Of a DNA stretch of 64,000 nt, positions 19,977-33,266 are shown in pieces. The notes beneath the pieces were generated by a model, which had not been told where the DNA came from, did not search any database, and was given only the letters and a program-made list of their open reading frames with translations. Source of the stretch: Riptortus pedestris (Eukaryota > Arthropoda > Insecta > Hemiptera > Alydidae); contig CM032228.1 of the NCBI GenBank assembly GCA_019009955.1, forward strand, positions 98,646,501 through 98,710,500, in the 5' to 3' direction. Position 1 is the stretch's first letter. Every line of letters starts with the position of its first letter. A program made the translations under genes and the position numbers.

Positions 19977-19982
19977 TACAAT
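19977..19982. repeat. Target-site duplication, right copy (TACAAT)
   Basis: TACAAT directly follows the last CT of the element and matches 12,133-12,138 in the same orientation. Confidence 0.92.
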
Positions 19983-22889
19983 CCTTCAAAAGTTGTTGGT
20001 GAACAATGAAAGATAAAGAATTTCATGCTAGGCAAGTAGGAAAGTGGTTAAATGTAGTCAACAGAGCTCTTAGGAACCAGAAAAAGAGTTCTGAATGTCC
20101 CAAAGACTCCCAGAAAAATTGTTTTATCTTTGCGGGTTAAAACCATTGTCACTAGAGAGAGGAATGGCAATTTATTGGAGGTCATGAGATATAAGGGGGG
20201 GAGGGGCAATTTATGGGACAATAGTTAAGGTGGCAGTGCTTTAGTCTGGGAAAAAGCATCTGGGGAGAGGAAAGAATCCTGGACGGGAGGATCATTGACT
20301 TATATTTCCAATGCTGATGAAAGACTTCTCAAATAACTATGAAAGTACTTGTGAATCGCCCTGCTCCCGATGTAGATCAAGATCCTTATTTACACATTGC
20401 TAAGTAGAATAAACTCATACTACAAAATAGCATTGTTCAATAATTAAACAGAGTTCAGAAGTCAGAAGGTCATAAACAAGTCGGATCAGATATTACCCAT
20501 TCTATACTCTAGAAGCGTTAGGAGGTAGAGCAACATGATATCCAGAGGGAAATGGCCAACTAGACAATGCCAACCATGGAACATGACCTTTAATAATGGT
20601 ACAACGCGGAACATGCATCACCATTTCATTGCAATTGGCCAGAAAATTACTTGTGGCAATTAAGCGCCATTCTAAGTATCTCGAGTCTTAAGATAGAAAA
20701 TCTTACGAGCATTGAAACTAAGATTCCACAAAACCCACATCAAACCTGTACCATATTATATGTATGTGAGACTCGGGCGTTGACCAATACTCTTGAAGCA
20801 AAAGGCATAGTATAAGGAACCAAGTGATATGGAACAGTCCATTTCACATCTAACGAAATCAAGAAATTCCCAACTGGTAAGTGTAGCCGACATAGCAGCA
20901 GACCGAGGATCAGATGAGTAGGGAGGACTGTAGGGAGTTCCATGTAGTGGACTGGAAAGGCATTGCTCAGAATAGACAGACATGATGAAGGCTAGTAATG
21001 GTGTGTAAAGGTCTTTCAAGTCAAATGAAAAGAAAAAAAATAACGATATTTTGTCTTTCTTATTTTTTGGATGGCACCGATTCCTCAACGCCATTATACT
21101 TATATTGGCTAAGCTGAATTTGTATTTCTGGTATTCACATTTAATATTTCTTAGGTTGTAGGTTCCCTAGAAGTTCCAGCAAGAATCCATACCTCTCAAT
21201 GGACGACCCTTAGAATAAGAAAACTAGATTCTCAGGCAAATGCTTCATCTTGTTCTTTGATTTTTCTTAGCTTCATTGACTATTTTATTTACCTGCAAAC
21301 AGTTGAGAGATTTTCCACTTTTCGGAGAAAACATTATTCTAAGAATAATTTTTTTACATAGGAACCGTTCAGCCTCCTTAAATGTTCTTCCATTTTACTA
21401 TCTGAGCCTTTCCCAGACTTAATTCCCAATCTCATTTTGGAATATAACTCGAGGTTCTTTAAATCCACCTCACTTACGTAATTATTATTTATAATTAAAA
21501 GTATTTGATTATTAATTTAAATACTTTATGGAGTACCCAATATTCTCTTCCATTTGCGATAATAAGCCAATTTAATAAGTTTTTACTTTTATTCCTAAAC
21601 TTAAATACTCCATTACTGGTATAGATAAATAAGTAAAACGGACTTCGAACGATGTTGGTGCCATACTTACTTTTCCTAGTATGTTTGCGAAAACATCCAG
21701 TTATAGTAGAGTAGCAATAAGTTTGGTGCCAATAAGATAAAATAGTTTAAATACATTGTCACATTATGGATTAAAATTTTATTTAATTTAATTTAAAAAT
21801 GAAATGTAATAGTTGCCATACACTAGTGAGGTTGAGCCCGTACCTTCTATTTGGGTGTAACGAACAGAACTGTAGAAATTTACAGTGTCACTGTAATAGT
21901 ATATGAGGCCTTTGATATCTTGTGTTACGAGTTGAGCCTGCCCAAAGAGGTTAACTTATACTTCTCTCTCCTTGGAGAGGCCTAACAACCTTATTTACCC
22001 CTCTACTTTAGAGGTTGTTTTCCGAAAGACTGGATCCCCTTCGGGGGCGATTTATATCGGCCGATCCAAATTAACTATAGCCCCCAGTCCTTTTTCATTC
22101 CCTTCTACAACCTAATTGCAATTTGTAATGGAGGCAACAAACATGTTTTTTTGCAGGTATTTTGGTGTTTATGGTTGTTAGAGTTATTACTAATCATAAT
22201 GTCGTTTTAAATATAACTATCAGTCATATGCTGCACACGGTACAAAACGACGAATTAGTCCTACCTGTTGGTGTCAGGCCCCTCCTACATGTGTCCTTAT
22301 TTTTAGATGATCACTTTATGAATGTTTGATCCATTATTATTTTTATCTCTGGTTTCCATATATATATTTATTTCATTTTAGCATTATAGCCCTTTAAGAT
22401 ATTTAGCTGCCCCCGAGCTGGACTAGAGAGATTCACGGTCAGAGTTTTTATGTGGTGAGTGATCAACCGGACGTATAACACCCGTTAACCAGAGAGATAA
22501 ATAAATGTCTGAGACCAGCTAAAATAAGGTCTTACAACTACGTGGAGTTGGCTGATTTATATTAGGCATTAACTTGTTTGTCCTTTGCCTCCTAAATATT
22601 GGACTAGATGGACTTGTATATGTTTATTTGAAATAAAAAAAATGTACCTCAAGTGCATAAACTTAAGAGATTTCTAAGTATTGCACTCTTGGCATATTTA
22701 TATTTATGTATCATGAGTAGAAAAAAATTAACATAAATTCAGTTGAGCCTTGAATTGTACACACATAATGGCAAAGGGAAATTTATAATCACGATGATGT
22801 AATAAATCATATTTAAACTCTTTTATAAGACATGTGGTGATATTTATTCTTAAGTAATATAAAAACTATATGTACCTTTTACTGCTGAA
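19983..22889. other. No gene seen, right flank of the Polinton
   Basis: Slightly less AT-rich. Open frames of 62-112 codons at 20,740-21,094 (minus) lack recognisable motifs. A more GC-rich patch at 21,830-22,110 is unexplained and may be an old repeat. Confidence 0.5.
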
Positions 22890-23075
22890 CAGGGGCTCAG
22901 GTTAAAGCTTAATCTCACATGGTAAACCTTGAGTGGCGAGTTCGATTCCCAACTGGGCAATAGGAATTTATTTAGTGAAAAAATAAAATCCTTAGTCCCG
23001 TCCTGGGTAGAAAGGGGTGCTAACCTGGAGAAGACCTGTCAAGACTAAATAGTAGAAAAGTGAACTAATTAATAA
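22890..23075 (+). mobile_element. tRNA-derived SINE, plus strand
   Basis: It starts AGGGGCTCAGGTT, has a B-box GAGTTCGATTCCC at about 22,939-22,951, then GGAATTTATTTAGTGA and CTAACCTGGAGAAGACC, matching the SINE at 10,945-11,167. Partial tails of the same family lie at about 41,272-41,420 (minus), 44,664-44,790 (plus), 59,035-59,080 and 60,225-60,350 (plus). Confidence 0.7.
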
Positions 23076-23079
23076 TTTA

Positions 23080-25223
23080 ATGCTGAACACTAAAAATTCA
23101 GATGTTACTGCATTATTATTTGAGTTTCAACAAAATAATACTTTAAGTAAGTTGTAGAAAATATATTGATCAACAAAATTGTTTGTTGATTGTTCATTTC
23201 AACGGATTAAAAAGGATTTATAACTTTACATTTCCTGCCCTTTTTAACTGATCGTGGGAACCGCCTCCCCCACACCTTCCATTTCTTGTTGAATGTTTTC
23301 TGACATCAATCGCAGTGTTTCCTTCCATTTAAAGGCCTTAAGTATGGAGTTCGGTATGGATTGAGTAAAATCTACTGCCAGCTTTACATCATTGTTGAAA
23401 TCAGAAGTAAGAGCCGAAACTAAACAATAGTTTAAGCTGGGAACGAGAAGTTGCTAATGCAATATCAAATGTTAATGAAAGACTAAATGCACTCAAATTA
23501 AAAGTCTATACTAGTCTCATGTCAGAGGTTGAGGATTGTGTAGGAATAAACTTTCTTTTTTAATTATAATCTCATGTAATCTTCATCATGATCATTAATA
23601 CATGCACGTAGACATTCATCTCATAGCCGAGTACAAGATTTTGAATACCTTATCGATCGTATATTAATGCCGTGTGAACTTGTTTTTTAAGTTGGCAAAC
23701 AAAAAAACATTAGAAATATCCGTGAATATCGTTTCTACTATTACGAGTATCAGCAAAGTATTTATCTGAAATATCACCTCAGAAGAAATAATATTACCGA
23801 ATCCAACTAGCGGAATTCAGGCACGAAATTGTTTCAAAATATTACTTTCAGTTTGGAACATAATTTCACATTACGGATTGAATTTCCTTTGACCATTCAA
23901 ACACTCTATTTTTCAAAACCTAAAAACTAGTATAAACTGCCAGGCACATTCAGTTTGGGAAGTTAATATATCAGTTAATATTTTACCGGATCCTAGTGTA
24001 AGTCGTTCAGCTTTCCTAATTGTTGCACCATCTTACGAAACGTAATTCGGCTATCAATTAATTATAATAGACTCTTCAAATTTACAGAACTGAACCGATA
24101 AATAGTCAAGTACGTCGAGACTATTATAAGCTGTGATAACTAAGTAGTAATGCGAGTTCTAACAAATTGTATGACATGATATGGACATGAAGCATATTCA
24201 CTCGACACACATAGATACACATAGCTTTCCTCGGAAAAGGTGCTTGTTTCGTTATAACAATATTACGAGTTTAAACAGTAACTGAGTTCGTGAAAGAAAC
24301 TAAAGAAATGATATTAGCTCTGTCCAGCCAACCATTTCATTTACAGAAAGAGCCTAATTATTCAAAATATGTAGATTATTGAAGCTACTGAGTATTCTAT
24401 GTTTTAAATTTTGCAACGTTAGTTTCATTTAACTAAATGCTTAACAGTAAACGCTTAATTATTGAATAATTGCAAATGATCTGACTCTTTAATATTAGAG
24501 ACAGTTATCAATAAGAAATTAATTTACCCTTTAGTTTACGCAGGATATTTTTGAAAAATTATGTTGCGTTATTTATTTAGAAACTGAATGTGATTGTTAA
24601 TATTTGAGTGATAAAATATGTATGGCTAAATAATTGTAGGCAATTTCTCATTAAACAAAATTAGTCTTTTTAAATCATATAGTTGATAAGGATGACTGAC
24701 CTCTGAAGGTAATTTGAAAGAGAAAGAAAACTCAGTAAAATGACGAGAATTGATATAAGAACTTGTGGTGTAAATAATTGTAAGAGAAAGTTTCAAACAA
24801 ATTTTAAGATATGTTTTTTTTTTATTTTTAATATTTTTCATTTAAATAAAAATTTTCATGTTGTCAAATTTTAAGATTTTACGTAAAGAACTCTAACTGA
24901 CAGGCTTTGGGACAGCATTAACATTTATTAGTAATTTATAAAATAGTAGCTCCTTAACAGGAGTATTTCTCCGACCATAACACCCGTTAGGTTATACAAA
25001 CTTACCCAGTAATTTCAGAGTTGAGGGAGAAGCACACCCCTCGCTTTGTTGGTAAATGTTTAAATGTTGAACAGCAGTCCAGCTTTGCCCCGTTCCACTT
25101 GCAGTCTTCAAATAAATCTGGACATCGCTTTACTCTCTGAAAACCAATTAGGCTCCTATTATTCACTGTCTCACTCTCCAGTTTTTGCATAATTTTTCAC
25201 ACACTGAAGATGTATTTAACGCT

Positions 25224-25227
<4 letters not shown>
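23080..25227. other. No gene seen
   Basis: AT-rich sequence with only short frames and no recognisable motif on either strand. Confidence 0.55.
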
Positions 25228-25318
<91 letters not shown>

Positions 25319-25354
25319 ACACACACACACACACGCGCGCACACGCACACACAC
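25228..25354. repeat. (CT)n(CA)n compound microsatellite
   Basis: About 90 bp of CT units followed by about 36 bp of CA/CG units. All overlapping Ser/Leu and Arg/Glu frames are translations of the repeat. Confidence 0.97.
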
Positions 25355-25930
25355 AAATACATTTTTTAAATAGAACTGTTTTTAAATTTTAAAAATATTC
25401 CATTAATGAAACCTTGGGTTTTGAAAATAAAAAAGGTAACTATCAAATTTTTTTCAAGCCACTTTTAATTTAATTCACATTTTATTTTTTTACACTAAGA
25501 CATCTTTATGCCACAGATCGTGATGTAAATATTTTAAATAAGCTAAAATGTGAATATAAGGCATTTCCAGATGCTATTATTATTATAGTTGTTGGGACAT
25601 ATTAATAACTTGGGCATATGAACAATTAGCTTTCATTAAAAATTTTAGTTCACACATAAACAAAATCTACATATTTCAAAACTGTTAGCAACTGTGCTTA
25701 CTATTAAAGGAGATTTACCAGTTATTATACCACCAAAGTATAAAAGTAGTAGTAAGAAGTAATTTATATCTATGTCAAGTTTACTTACATTTCTAATGAA
25801 TGGTGTAAGTATTTCAGCAATTTGGAAACTAAAGAAACAATGTTGACTGGCGCAATTGTAACATACATTAGATATTGAAATGTACATGCAATTGATTTTC
25901 TTAAACCTTAACACATTAAGATATTAAGCT

Positions 25931-26881
25931 AAGTGTCGACTTGAGACAAAATCTCGAGATAAAGTATCGACATTGGTCTCAGGTTCTTGTCCATTTGAGA
26001 TCTCTTGCGATCTCGAGACTGGTGCGGGAGATTCGACGGAGACTTTAGTCTCGGGACGAAGAAATTTGCTTCACCTCACACACATCTTGCAGTATTCTGT
26101 GTGACACCACGATAGAGAGTTATTTTGCAGTTTGATTGTTTGTGGTTATAAGCATTTTTATTTTGCAAAAAGGATTCGTGCCAGGCCCTAGCTTTTTTAA
26201 TTGCATATAAGATTGTACAAAAAAGAAAAATTAAAAAAAAAAGTGCTGGGTAAAGAAATGGGTGTATCGTGGAATTAATTTGTGAGCCGGTTCAACTCTC
26301 ATTAATGAGTTATGGTTGGAGGATGCACATCATTTTCAAAATTTTATTCGAATGTCTGCAGTGCAATTCGAACAACTATTAGATTTAGTAAAACATCTGA
26401 TTATCAAGCAAGATACAGAATTGCGTGATGAAATTCCAGTTCATGACAGATTTATGGTCACAAATCACAATTGAATTATTTCGCCATTTCTTCATATGCA
26501 CTAATTTTCAAATCTCGATTCCTGTATTATTTGTGTTTAATATTCCACAAAAATTCCTTTTCCTCATAAAGATTAATCAAATTGAATTTTTTTCCGCCTC
26601 TCCACTGCCGTACACTCATTTTACCAAATTTAATAAACACAAAAGGATAAATTTTGAAAAAAAAACACCCTCTTTGATAGCAATCTCCTAAGCAAGTCTC
26701 AGATTGAGGTCTCAGCTGTTCCAACATTGCCGGAAGACTTGAGACTAGAGGCCGAGAGCAGGATGAGCCTGTGACAAATCCTCTCTCAGAGACTAGTACT
26801 CTCCGCTCTCCAAGCCCGCTCTCAGACCCAGATACATTTGAGAGGCAAGTCTCGAGACTATTTGGTCTCAAGGGGACACTT
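25931..26881 (+). mobile_element. PIF/Harbinger DNA transposon remnant
   Basis: The ends are inverted relatives: AAGTGTCGACTTGAGAC at 25,931 and GTCTCAAGGGGACACTT ending at 26,881. Internally, about 26,310-26,471 encodes a fragment with FQNFIRMSAVQFEQLLDLV and IIKQDTELRDEIPVHDRF. This is the N-terminal region typical of PIF/Harbinger (DDE_Tnp_4-type) nucleases. It breaks at TGA (26,472-26,474) and no catalytic DDE core follows, so the copy is an internally deleted, non-autonomous remnant. A TWA target duplication is not obvious. Confidence 0.68.
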
Positions 26882-27547
26882 TCCTTTATATTAGTACATG
26901 TTTAAATATAATAAAGTTTCTTGAGCAACCTTTGATGTTACCCTAACCTCAATGTCTATTGATGAAATGCCACATTATTGTTTCTGTTATTGTAGAAGCA
27001 AGCCACACATTACTGCCCTAGAGATGATGCCGATGATTGACTTGCAGTCACCTGCGTCTCCTCCCTAATCAGCATCTACGAAGCAAGATAGCCTCATATT
27101 GCTCTCTACTCCAAGTCCAATTTTTGTGCTTATCCTCATTTTGAGATAAATCATAATACTCTTAAGAATATTCCAATCGCTCTTATTTTATACTATTATT
27201 CTCTTATTCGCCTGAATGGGATACCCACAGCTGTTATGGGTGGACGCGATGTTACTGAAATATATAGATGTGAGCCTATCGCTGGTCGATATCTCTTATT
27301 GTCAGGAAAAAGAGTTGAATCACATTTGGCTTTGAAAAACCACCTGTCTCCATTGGTTTAGTTCTAAATAGTTTAGCGTCTCTAAGTCAAACTCGTAAAC
27401 TAACTTCTATTTACCGTCTTTGATGTATCAGAAAATCCCTTTTATTCCTCTCTATTTCTATTCCTAAATAATTGTTCAAATTTCCGATATCTTCGAGTTT
27501 AAATTGGGTTCCTATCATTTTGAACATGAATGAACTATCAGAACCAG

Positions 27548-27604
27548 CGGAAAGCAAATAACGAGTGGCGATATAACATATCGTCACTCATTATTTGCTT
27601 TCCG
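27548..27604. repeat. Near-perfect 57-bp palindrome (27-bp arms, 3-bp loop)
   Basis: The arms begin CGGAAAGCAAATAA and end TTATTTGCTTTCCG around a centre AAC, with two mismatched positions. It ends one base before a second palindrome. Confidence 0.9.
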
Positions 27605-27605
27605 A

Positions 27606-27656
27606 AAAAAAAGAAAGATGGCTTCCTATATTATAGGAAGCCATCTTTCTTTTTTT
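27606..27656. repeat. Perfect 51-bp palindrome (25-bp arms, 1-bp centre)
   Basis: The arms AAAGATGGCTTCCTATA and TATAGGAAGCCATCTTT plus A/T tails pair without mismatch around a single T at 27,631. A transcript would form a very stable hairpin, though a 1-nt centre must open to a small loop. No gene is adjacent. Confidence 0.92.
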
Positions 27657-29621
27657 GAAGAACTGAATTAAATTTTTCATTACATGACCTGGCAACTAGT
27701 TTTTGCCATTAAACATTTCGTTTTAACTTGCAGACAAGGTTCGAATTCTGAGGATCTAGAAATCCCTCCGGTTGTTACATGTACATACTCCTCATTTAAA
27801 TCACCATTTAAAATTTTGATGTCAAACTGACGGACAGTCAAAATGTTGGGTTCAGCAACAGTTGTCATTATTGTGGCAGTGGCTGGGTTAATGGGGGCGC
27901 GAATAATACGTCAAAATCTTCACCCTATTTCTGACTATAGCCCTTGACAACTAACCGAGCCTTAAAACTTTCCTGTATCCTATATGGTTTTCCTTACTCA
28001 GGTCCGTCATTGTCCAAGTATTGTTTCAGTTGTTGGAGAGAATCTCCAGCTGCTTCAAACCACATTCTCCTACAAGTCTCCCCTTCCATTTGGTACAAAT
28101 TTTCAGCTGGCATCGGAGGGATGCTCTTGTTCACATTCTCTAATGACCTTACAGATTTCCTCTTCGATTAATTAACCATTTCAATCATTTGATCATGAAC
28201 AGTGTTTTAAATTGAGCTGGGACACCTTCAATATTTTAGGGAAATAGATATTTTGTTATTTACATTTTTTATAACTCAAATACTTATCCATGCAATTTGT
28301 AGCTTTTCCAGTTACAGTTTCAGTAAATGCCCTATTACTACGCATTTTATATTAATATGAAGCTAATGTATCACGAAATACATATTCCAAGCTTAAATAC
28401 CACACACTTAATGAGAATACATGGGCAAATGTAAGATATGACGTCATCAGTAAATATTGAATGCCATAGAGGCCTTGTTTTGTCTTTGTTTGATACTATA
28501 CTCAATAACAGTTTCACGTAAAACTTAAAATTTAGTCGTTAATGAACGAAATCAGCCCGGGGGTTTAGAAATGGTCTAAAATACAAATTCAAGAAGGTCT
28601 CTATTATTGTGGGACCGAAAATGTTATAGGACTAACTAAAATGTTTTCTATAATTTAAAAAAAAAATCCATACGTTTTCTTTAAATGCAATAGTAAGCAA
28701 ATCATTTGTATTGTTTTAAACCTTCTGAAAAATCTCCTCTTTCTCATGTGATTTGTGCTTTGAGCTCATTATTTACTAGAGATGTCATGCCCAGCTTAAA
28801 TTTTAAATTGTGTTTTCTCCTGTTTTCCACGCTGAGTATCTCTCTAACGTGTTTTTTTTATTTAAATGTGTTTACATAGGCTTCTAAGTCTTGGAGAAAT
28901 AGAGAATAGAATAGAAACGTGGCGGACGTTTTGTGATATTGAGCAGTGGATGCCGTTCTCAAGCTCTTGTTGTTTCACAATGGCTCTGAATTAAGTAACT
29001 TATTTGATGAGTGCTACATAGTGTAATAGTACAAGGGGTACACTCCTGATTCATTAACATAATGCCTTTATTCGTTTGGAGTTCCTCTTGGTAATTAATC
29101 TCTAATAAGTAACTAAAAGCTTTTAAAGAATTTTGTTCTTCCAAATATACGTTGTATAAAATTTTCGTCGGGAAGAAAGAGCTATTACGAGGAATTGAAT
29201 AATGAATAGGCTTTCTTAACGTCAATACTACCTCTGAAGGCAATATATCACTCAAAGTTACTTAAACAAGGATGAATACTTAATTAGGAGTACGCTGCCG
29301 TTTTCCTGAATGTTCGGAAGTTATAGCTTAAATAAGGTGGAAGGTTATAATTTAGGTGATGTCTCAAATTATGAATAAATGTGAGAAAATTGTATAAAAT
29401 GTTATGTGTGATATAGAATTTAAGAAAAATGTCCACATCGTTTGTACAAGATTTACAATTTTTTTTTTTTTTTTTTTTATAAATATAAAATAAAGGAAAG
29501 TTTACAAATGCTTTCATACTTATGATATAATTTCAGTCTAACACCCATGAGGTGAACAATAATGAACACTCTACCATATAGAAAAGTAAATGTAAAAATA
29601 CACTAAAAGAGGTCTGTCCAA
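27657..29621. other. No gene seen
   Basis: Beyond the palindromes at 27,548-27,656 I see only short frames (for example 28,959-29,255 minus, 98 codons) without motifs. Confidence 0.5.
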
Positions 29622-29735
29622 AATCTTAAAAAGTCCGTCATACAGGGGCTGCGTTAATGAATCAGGTATCCCACGAGCTGGTATAACAAAATTATGATCT
29701 CATCTTACCACATATTCTCTATTTCTATGAAAAAA
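29622..29735 (-). repeat. REP-A end fragment
   Basis: AAAAAGTCCGTCATACAGGGGCTGCG is the REP-A tail in reverse; only the terminal part and a short divergent extension remain. The extension (CACATATTCTCTATTTCTATG) recurs at about 33,836-33,860. Confidence 0.6.
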
Positions 29736-30579
29736 CCCGACAAATTGTACGCTGAGATAAAATAAAGGACGAATAACTCACTTAATACTTGAGGCGAAAA
29801 AAAATGCATAGAACAGCGATTGTGGATAAAACTGATAAACAAGGCATGATGTTTAGTTTTTTTTTGCTGATTACAAATGTGAAAACTGTTCTGATCAATC
29901 AGGTCAGGTTTACACAATATCATACATTTTTTAATCCTTTCTTTGGATATTTTTTCCCGTTCCTTTTATTTAATGCAACACCGAATTTTCCCATTGATTG
30001 TGAGTAATACTTAAAATAATAGTTTAAATATTTTTGAGATCACATTACTATTCTTACATGTGCATCATTTTATTTTCAGTGAAAACAATGGCGTGTAGAC
30101 GTTGCATCAATGCACAGTATTTGTTTCGCTATGTGTTCGGCTATCTCACAAACATAGCCCATCGAATGACATTTACACCATTTCTGAAGAGAGCTTATGT
30201 GCTATACTTCGATTCGAAGTTTGACTGTGGTAAGTCATTTCAATTCATCTGTTTTACATGAGCATGCAACTTACGTGGATGGATATGAATGAGAAGAAGA
30301 ACAACCATCTGACATTCGGAGTTTATGTGTTTCAAGCAGTATCCTGATATTCCCTCAGTTTAAAAGCCAATTCGACATGTTCCCGTCACTTGTCCAATAC
30401 CAACACCACCTACAGGATATAGAGTCGATGAAGGAACGCAATAAGTTCTCCATCTTGTAGCAACAACTCAGACTCTGACTACCATCCTGGTAAAAATATT
30501 CGTTTGATTAATATGATCTCTGCTACCTCTTACGGGACCTGGCACTAACAAAAGACCAAGATCAACTGTTAGGTTCATG

Positions 30580-31440
30580 TCTGAAAGAATTTAATTTTCA
30601 ATCACATGGCACAAGAACACTCACGGACCACTCATCGTCTGAAAAAGAAGCATGGCGACTGTTATTCGATTCCTTCAAGGCAAGTTTGAAGACATTGTTG
30701 TCACACAATGTGAACATGTTCCCATCAGTACCGGTTGGATATTCTGGCCATCTAAAAGAGCCGTACGAAACCATGTCACTAATTCTTGAAAAAAAATCCC
30801 CATCACGATTACTATTGGTATATCTGTAGTGATTTAAAAGTACTCAATATTCCTAAGGGAATACAGACAGGGTAAGTAAAAACGTAAAATAATGATTGTG
30901 CGCGCTGGTTGAGCGTGAAAAAGTTATTATACCTCCACTGGGCTCATGAAGAAATTAGTGAAGCCACTAGACAACAACTCAGATGTTTTTCTGAACCTAT
31001 CCAGCAAGTTTCTAGAGTTGGGTTGTGCGAAGAAGGTGTGTTCATAGGTCCAACAATAATGATGATCATTGTACACAGTAAATTCGAAGAGTTACTCGGC
31101 AGTACTGAAAAAGATGCATGGTTGACATTCGAGTCTGGTGTAGCCGACTTCCTTGGAAATTAAAAATCCCCTGACTATATAATTATTGTTCAGAAGTGCA
31201 TTAGTGCAACTTGATGGCTTGTAACATGCCCCTGAAGATTCATCTCCTCGATTCACATCTCGATTTTGTTTTCGAGAACCTGGGTTCTGTCAGTGAAGAA
31301 CATGGCGAACTTATTCTTCAGGTGATGGAGTCATGCTGTCAGGGTCGATGGAGTGGAGCAATGTTGGCTGGCTACTGCTGGATGCTTCAGCGCGAAATGC
31401 CAAATGCTCAGCACTAACGGAAGTCTGCAGCCAAGAAATT
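30580..31440 (+). pseudogene. Decayed member of a multicopy invertebrate ORF family
   Basis: Pieces of one protein occur in order but in changing frames. The first has EAWRLLFDSFKASLK and FPSVPVGYSGHLKEPYE (30,645-30,780), then YYWYICSDLKVLNI (30,805-30,860), GLMKKLVKPLD (30,942-30,975), GVFIGPTI and EKDAWLTFESGVADFLGN (31,037-31,160), and finally MPLKIHLLDSHLDFVFENLG and GRWSGAMLAGYCWMLQREMP (31,220-31,410). I know this order from a protein family present in many copies in arthropod genomes, presumably carried by a mobile element, but its biochemical function is unknown to me. Stops and frameshifts are frequent, so this copy is dead. Confidence 0.62.
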
Positions 31441-32589
31441 TAAACCAAACTAATTTTAAATTAAGGAATTTGTTATACCTAAGTATTTTATATATGTATT
31501 ATAACTTAAACTAGATGACGCTATATCGTGTATGTTTTGTACTTTGTTCAAGAATATGTGCTCTACTGTAAATTATCTACTAGTTGTTTGCCTTGATAGA
31601 ATGTTAAATATATATCTCACAAGAACGTAAGATCTTAATGGATGGCGTCCTCACACAGAGAATTTAAATGCACCTCGCATAATATGTATCTCGCTTTAAA
31701 TCAGTACACTCCAGTTATAAATATACAGAGACCAAAAAATACAACAACAATAATAATATTATTAAAGAATAAGAAACAGTAAAAAAAAAACTCAAATTTA
31801 TCCTCAAAAACCACAAAATTGTAAAAAAATAAAATGCTAAAATATATTGTAGTCAACTTCGAATAATCTTTCGAAACATATAAAAATTCAGAAATATAAA
31901 AACATAATATTTCATAAAGACAAATAATAATAAGACATTAATGGAATAATAAGTTTAAATATATGCATGAATATTATGCATATATTTAAAATTTTTATTA
32001 CATGAAAATCATATATAAAATATTCTAAATAAGTAAATGGTAACTCTAAATAAGTAAAGAAAGATAGGGGTAAACCTGGAGAGAACAACAAATGGAATAT
32101 TGAGATTCAAGCTACGAAACCACTTTCAGCTAGTAAAATCTGGAAAAAAAAATTTGAAAAGATCAAAAATGCTACAGGTATGATAAATTTGTTTCTATTA
32201 ACCTAAGATAATTAAATGTTTTATGATTAGGCAATGTCCGACGAATCTCTCTTCGTGGTACACTCAGAAATGCAATCAATTTTATATATTGATTTAATGC
32301 TAGAAGCCATGAAACGTGTTTAAGTAATGATCCTTCTGAGTAATGCCAAGTATGAGGAAAAACGTGCAAGAGTTAGAAAATACATCTTAGAAGGGCGAAA
32401 TCGGAATTGTAGCGAAAATTAATGGCTGATAATAAGACACCAATTCTGACGTTAGTGTTGGTGATATTTATCTAGACGAAACACCTGATCATAAGGTAAA
32501 TTCTTAATAATTGGGAAATAAAGTTCAGCTATTTGGAATTGAGTTATAGAAATGGTGGCTACTTTTCTTAGTCTAGATTAAGCAGTTTT
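31441..32589. other. No gene seen
   Basis: AT-rich; A-rich stretches at 31,780-31,850. Palindromic ATGCATGAATATTATGCATAT near 31,963-31,983. Confidence 0.5.
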
Positions 32590-32699
32590 TAGAAGATTTC
32601 CCTTCAGCTATTGAGGTCGTACTCATGATGCGAGTTTCGAAAAATTTCTTCAAATGTCCATCGATCCTACCCAGGAGATGACGAAAATGAGGTCCGTTC

Positions 32700-32772
<73 letters not shown>

Positions 32773-33266
32773 TTTGTCTGTTAACGCTCGAGCGTTCGCA
32801 ATTTTTGTTTGATCGTTACCAAACTCAGAATTTAATTGTTTTATGTAAAAAGGAAGATCAAGTTCGTTAATGGCTGAAATCGGACCAGTGGGAGGGGGGG
32901 TTTAGAAGGGGGATTTTTGAAAATTCAAAATATCTCCGTTATTATGCGTTGGATCGAAAAATTGTATTGAATAAATCTTATTGCAAATTAAATTTACTAT
33001 AAATATTGTTCTATACATTTATTCCGTATCTTGAATATTAACCGAGATATTTGCATTTGTATTCTGCGTGTGGTCATCAGTAGGCTATGTTCAGACTTTC
33101 CGCCGAGAGCTCTGGCGGCCATTTCCATAACTATTGTCCCTCGTGAATCGGTTTAGAGGTTAGGTTAACTGTTTTTTGGGGCTAGAAACTACTGGGTTAT
33201 TACGCCCTAAATAATGTTTTAGGTTTAGAGGTTTCTTACTACTACATGCGTGACGGACTTTTTTAA
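32590..33266 (+). repeat. REP-A copy with 60-bp (TA)n tract
   Basis: Shows the full order: GGTCGTACTCATGA head, ATCGATCCTACCCAGGAGAT, (TA)n at 32,704-32,770, TTTGTCTGTTAACGCTCGAGCG, GAACTTGATC-type block (inverted context), TTGAATATTAACCGAGATAT, and GCGTGACGGACTTTTTT tail (about 33,249-33,265). Confidence 0.8.

Noticed and set aside
20740..21094. Overlapping minus-strand frames of 67 and 112 codons
   Set aside because: No recognisable domain, no splice structure, and both overlap in different frames, so neither can be supported as a gene.
25163..25392. Ser/Leu-rich and Arg/Glu-rich frames
   Set aside because: Translations of a (CT)n(CA)n microsatellite.
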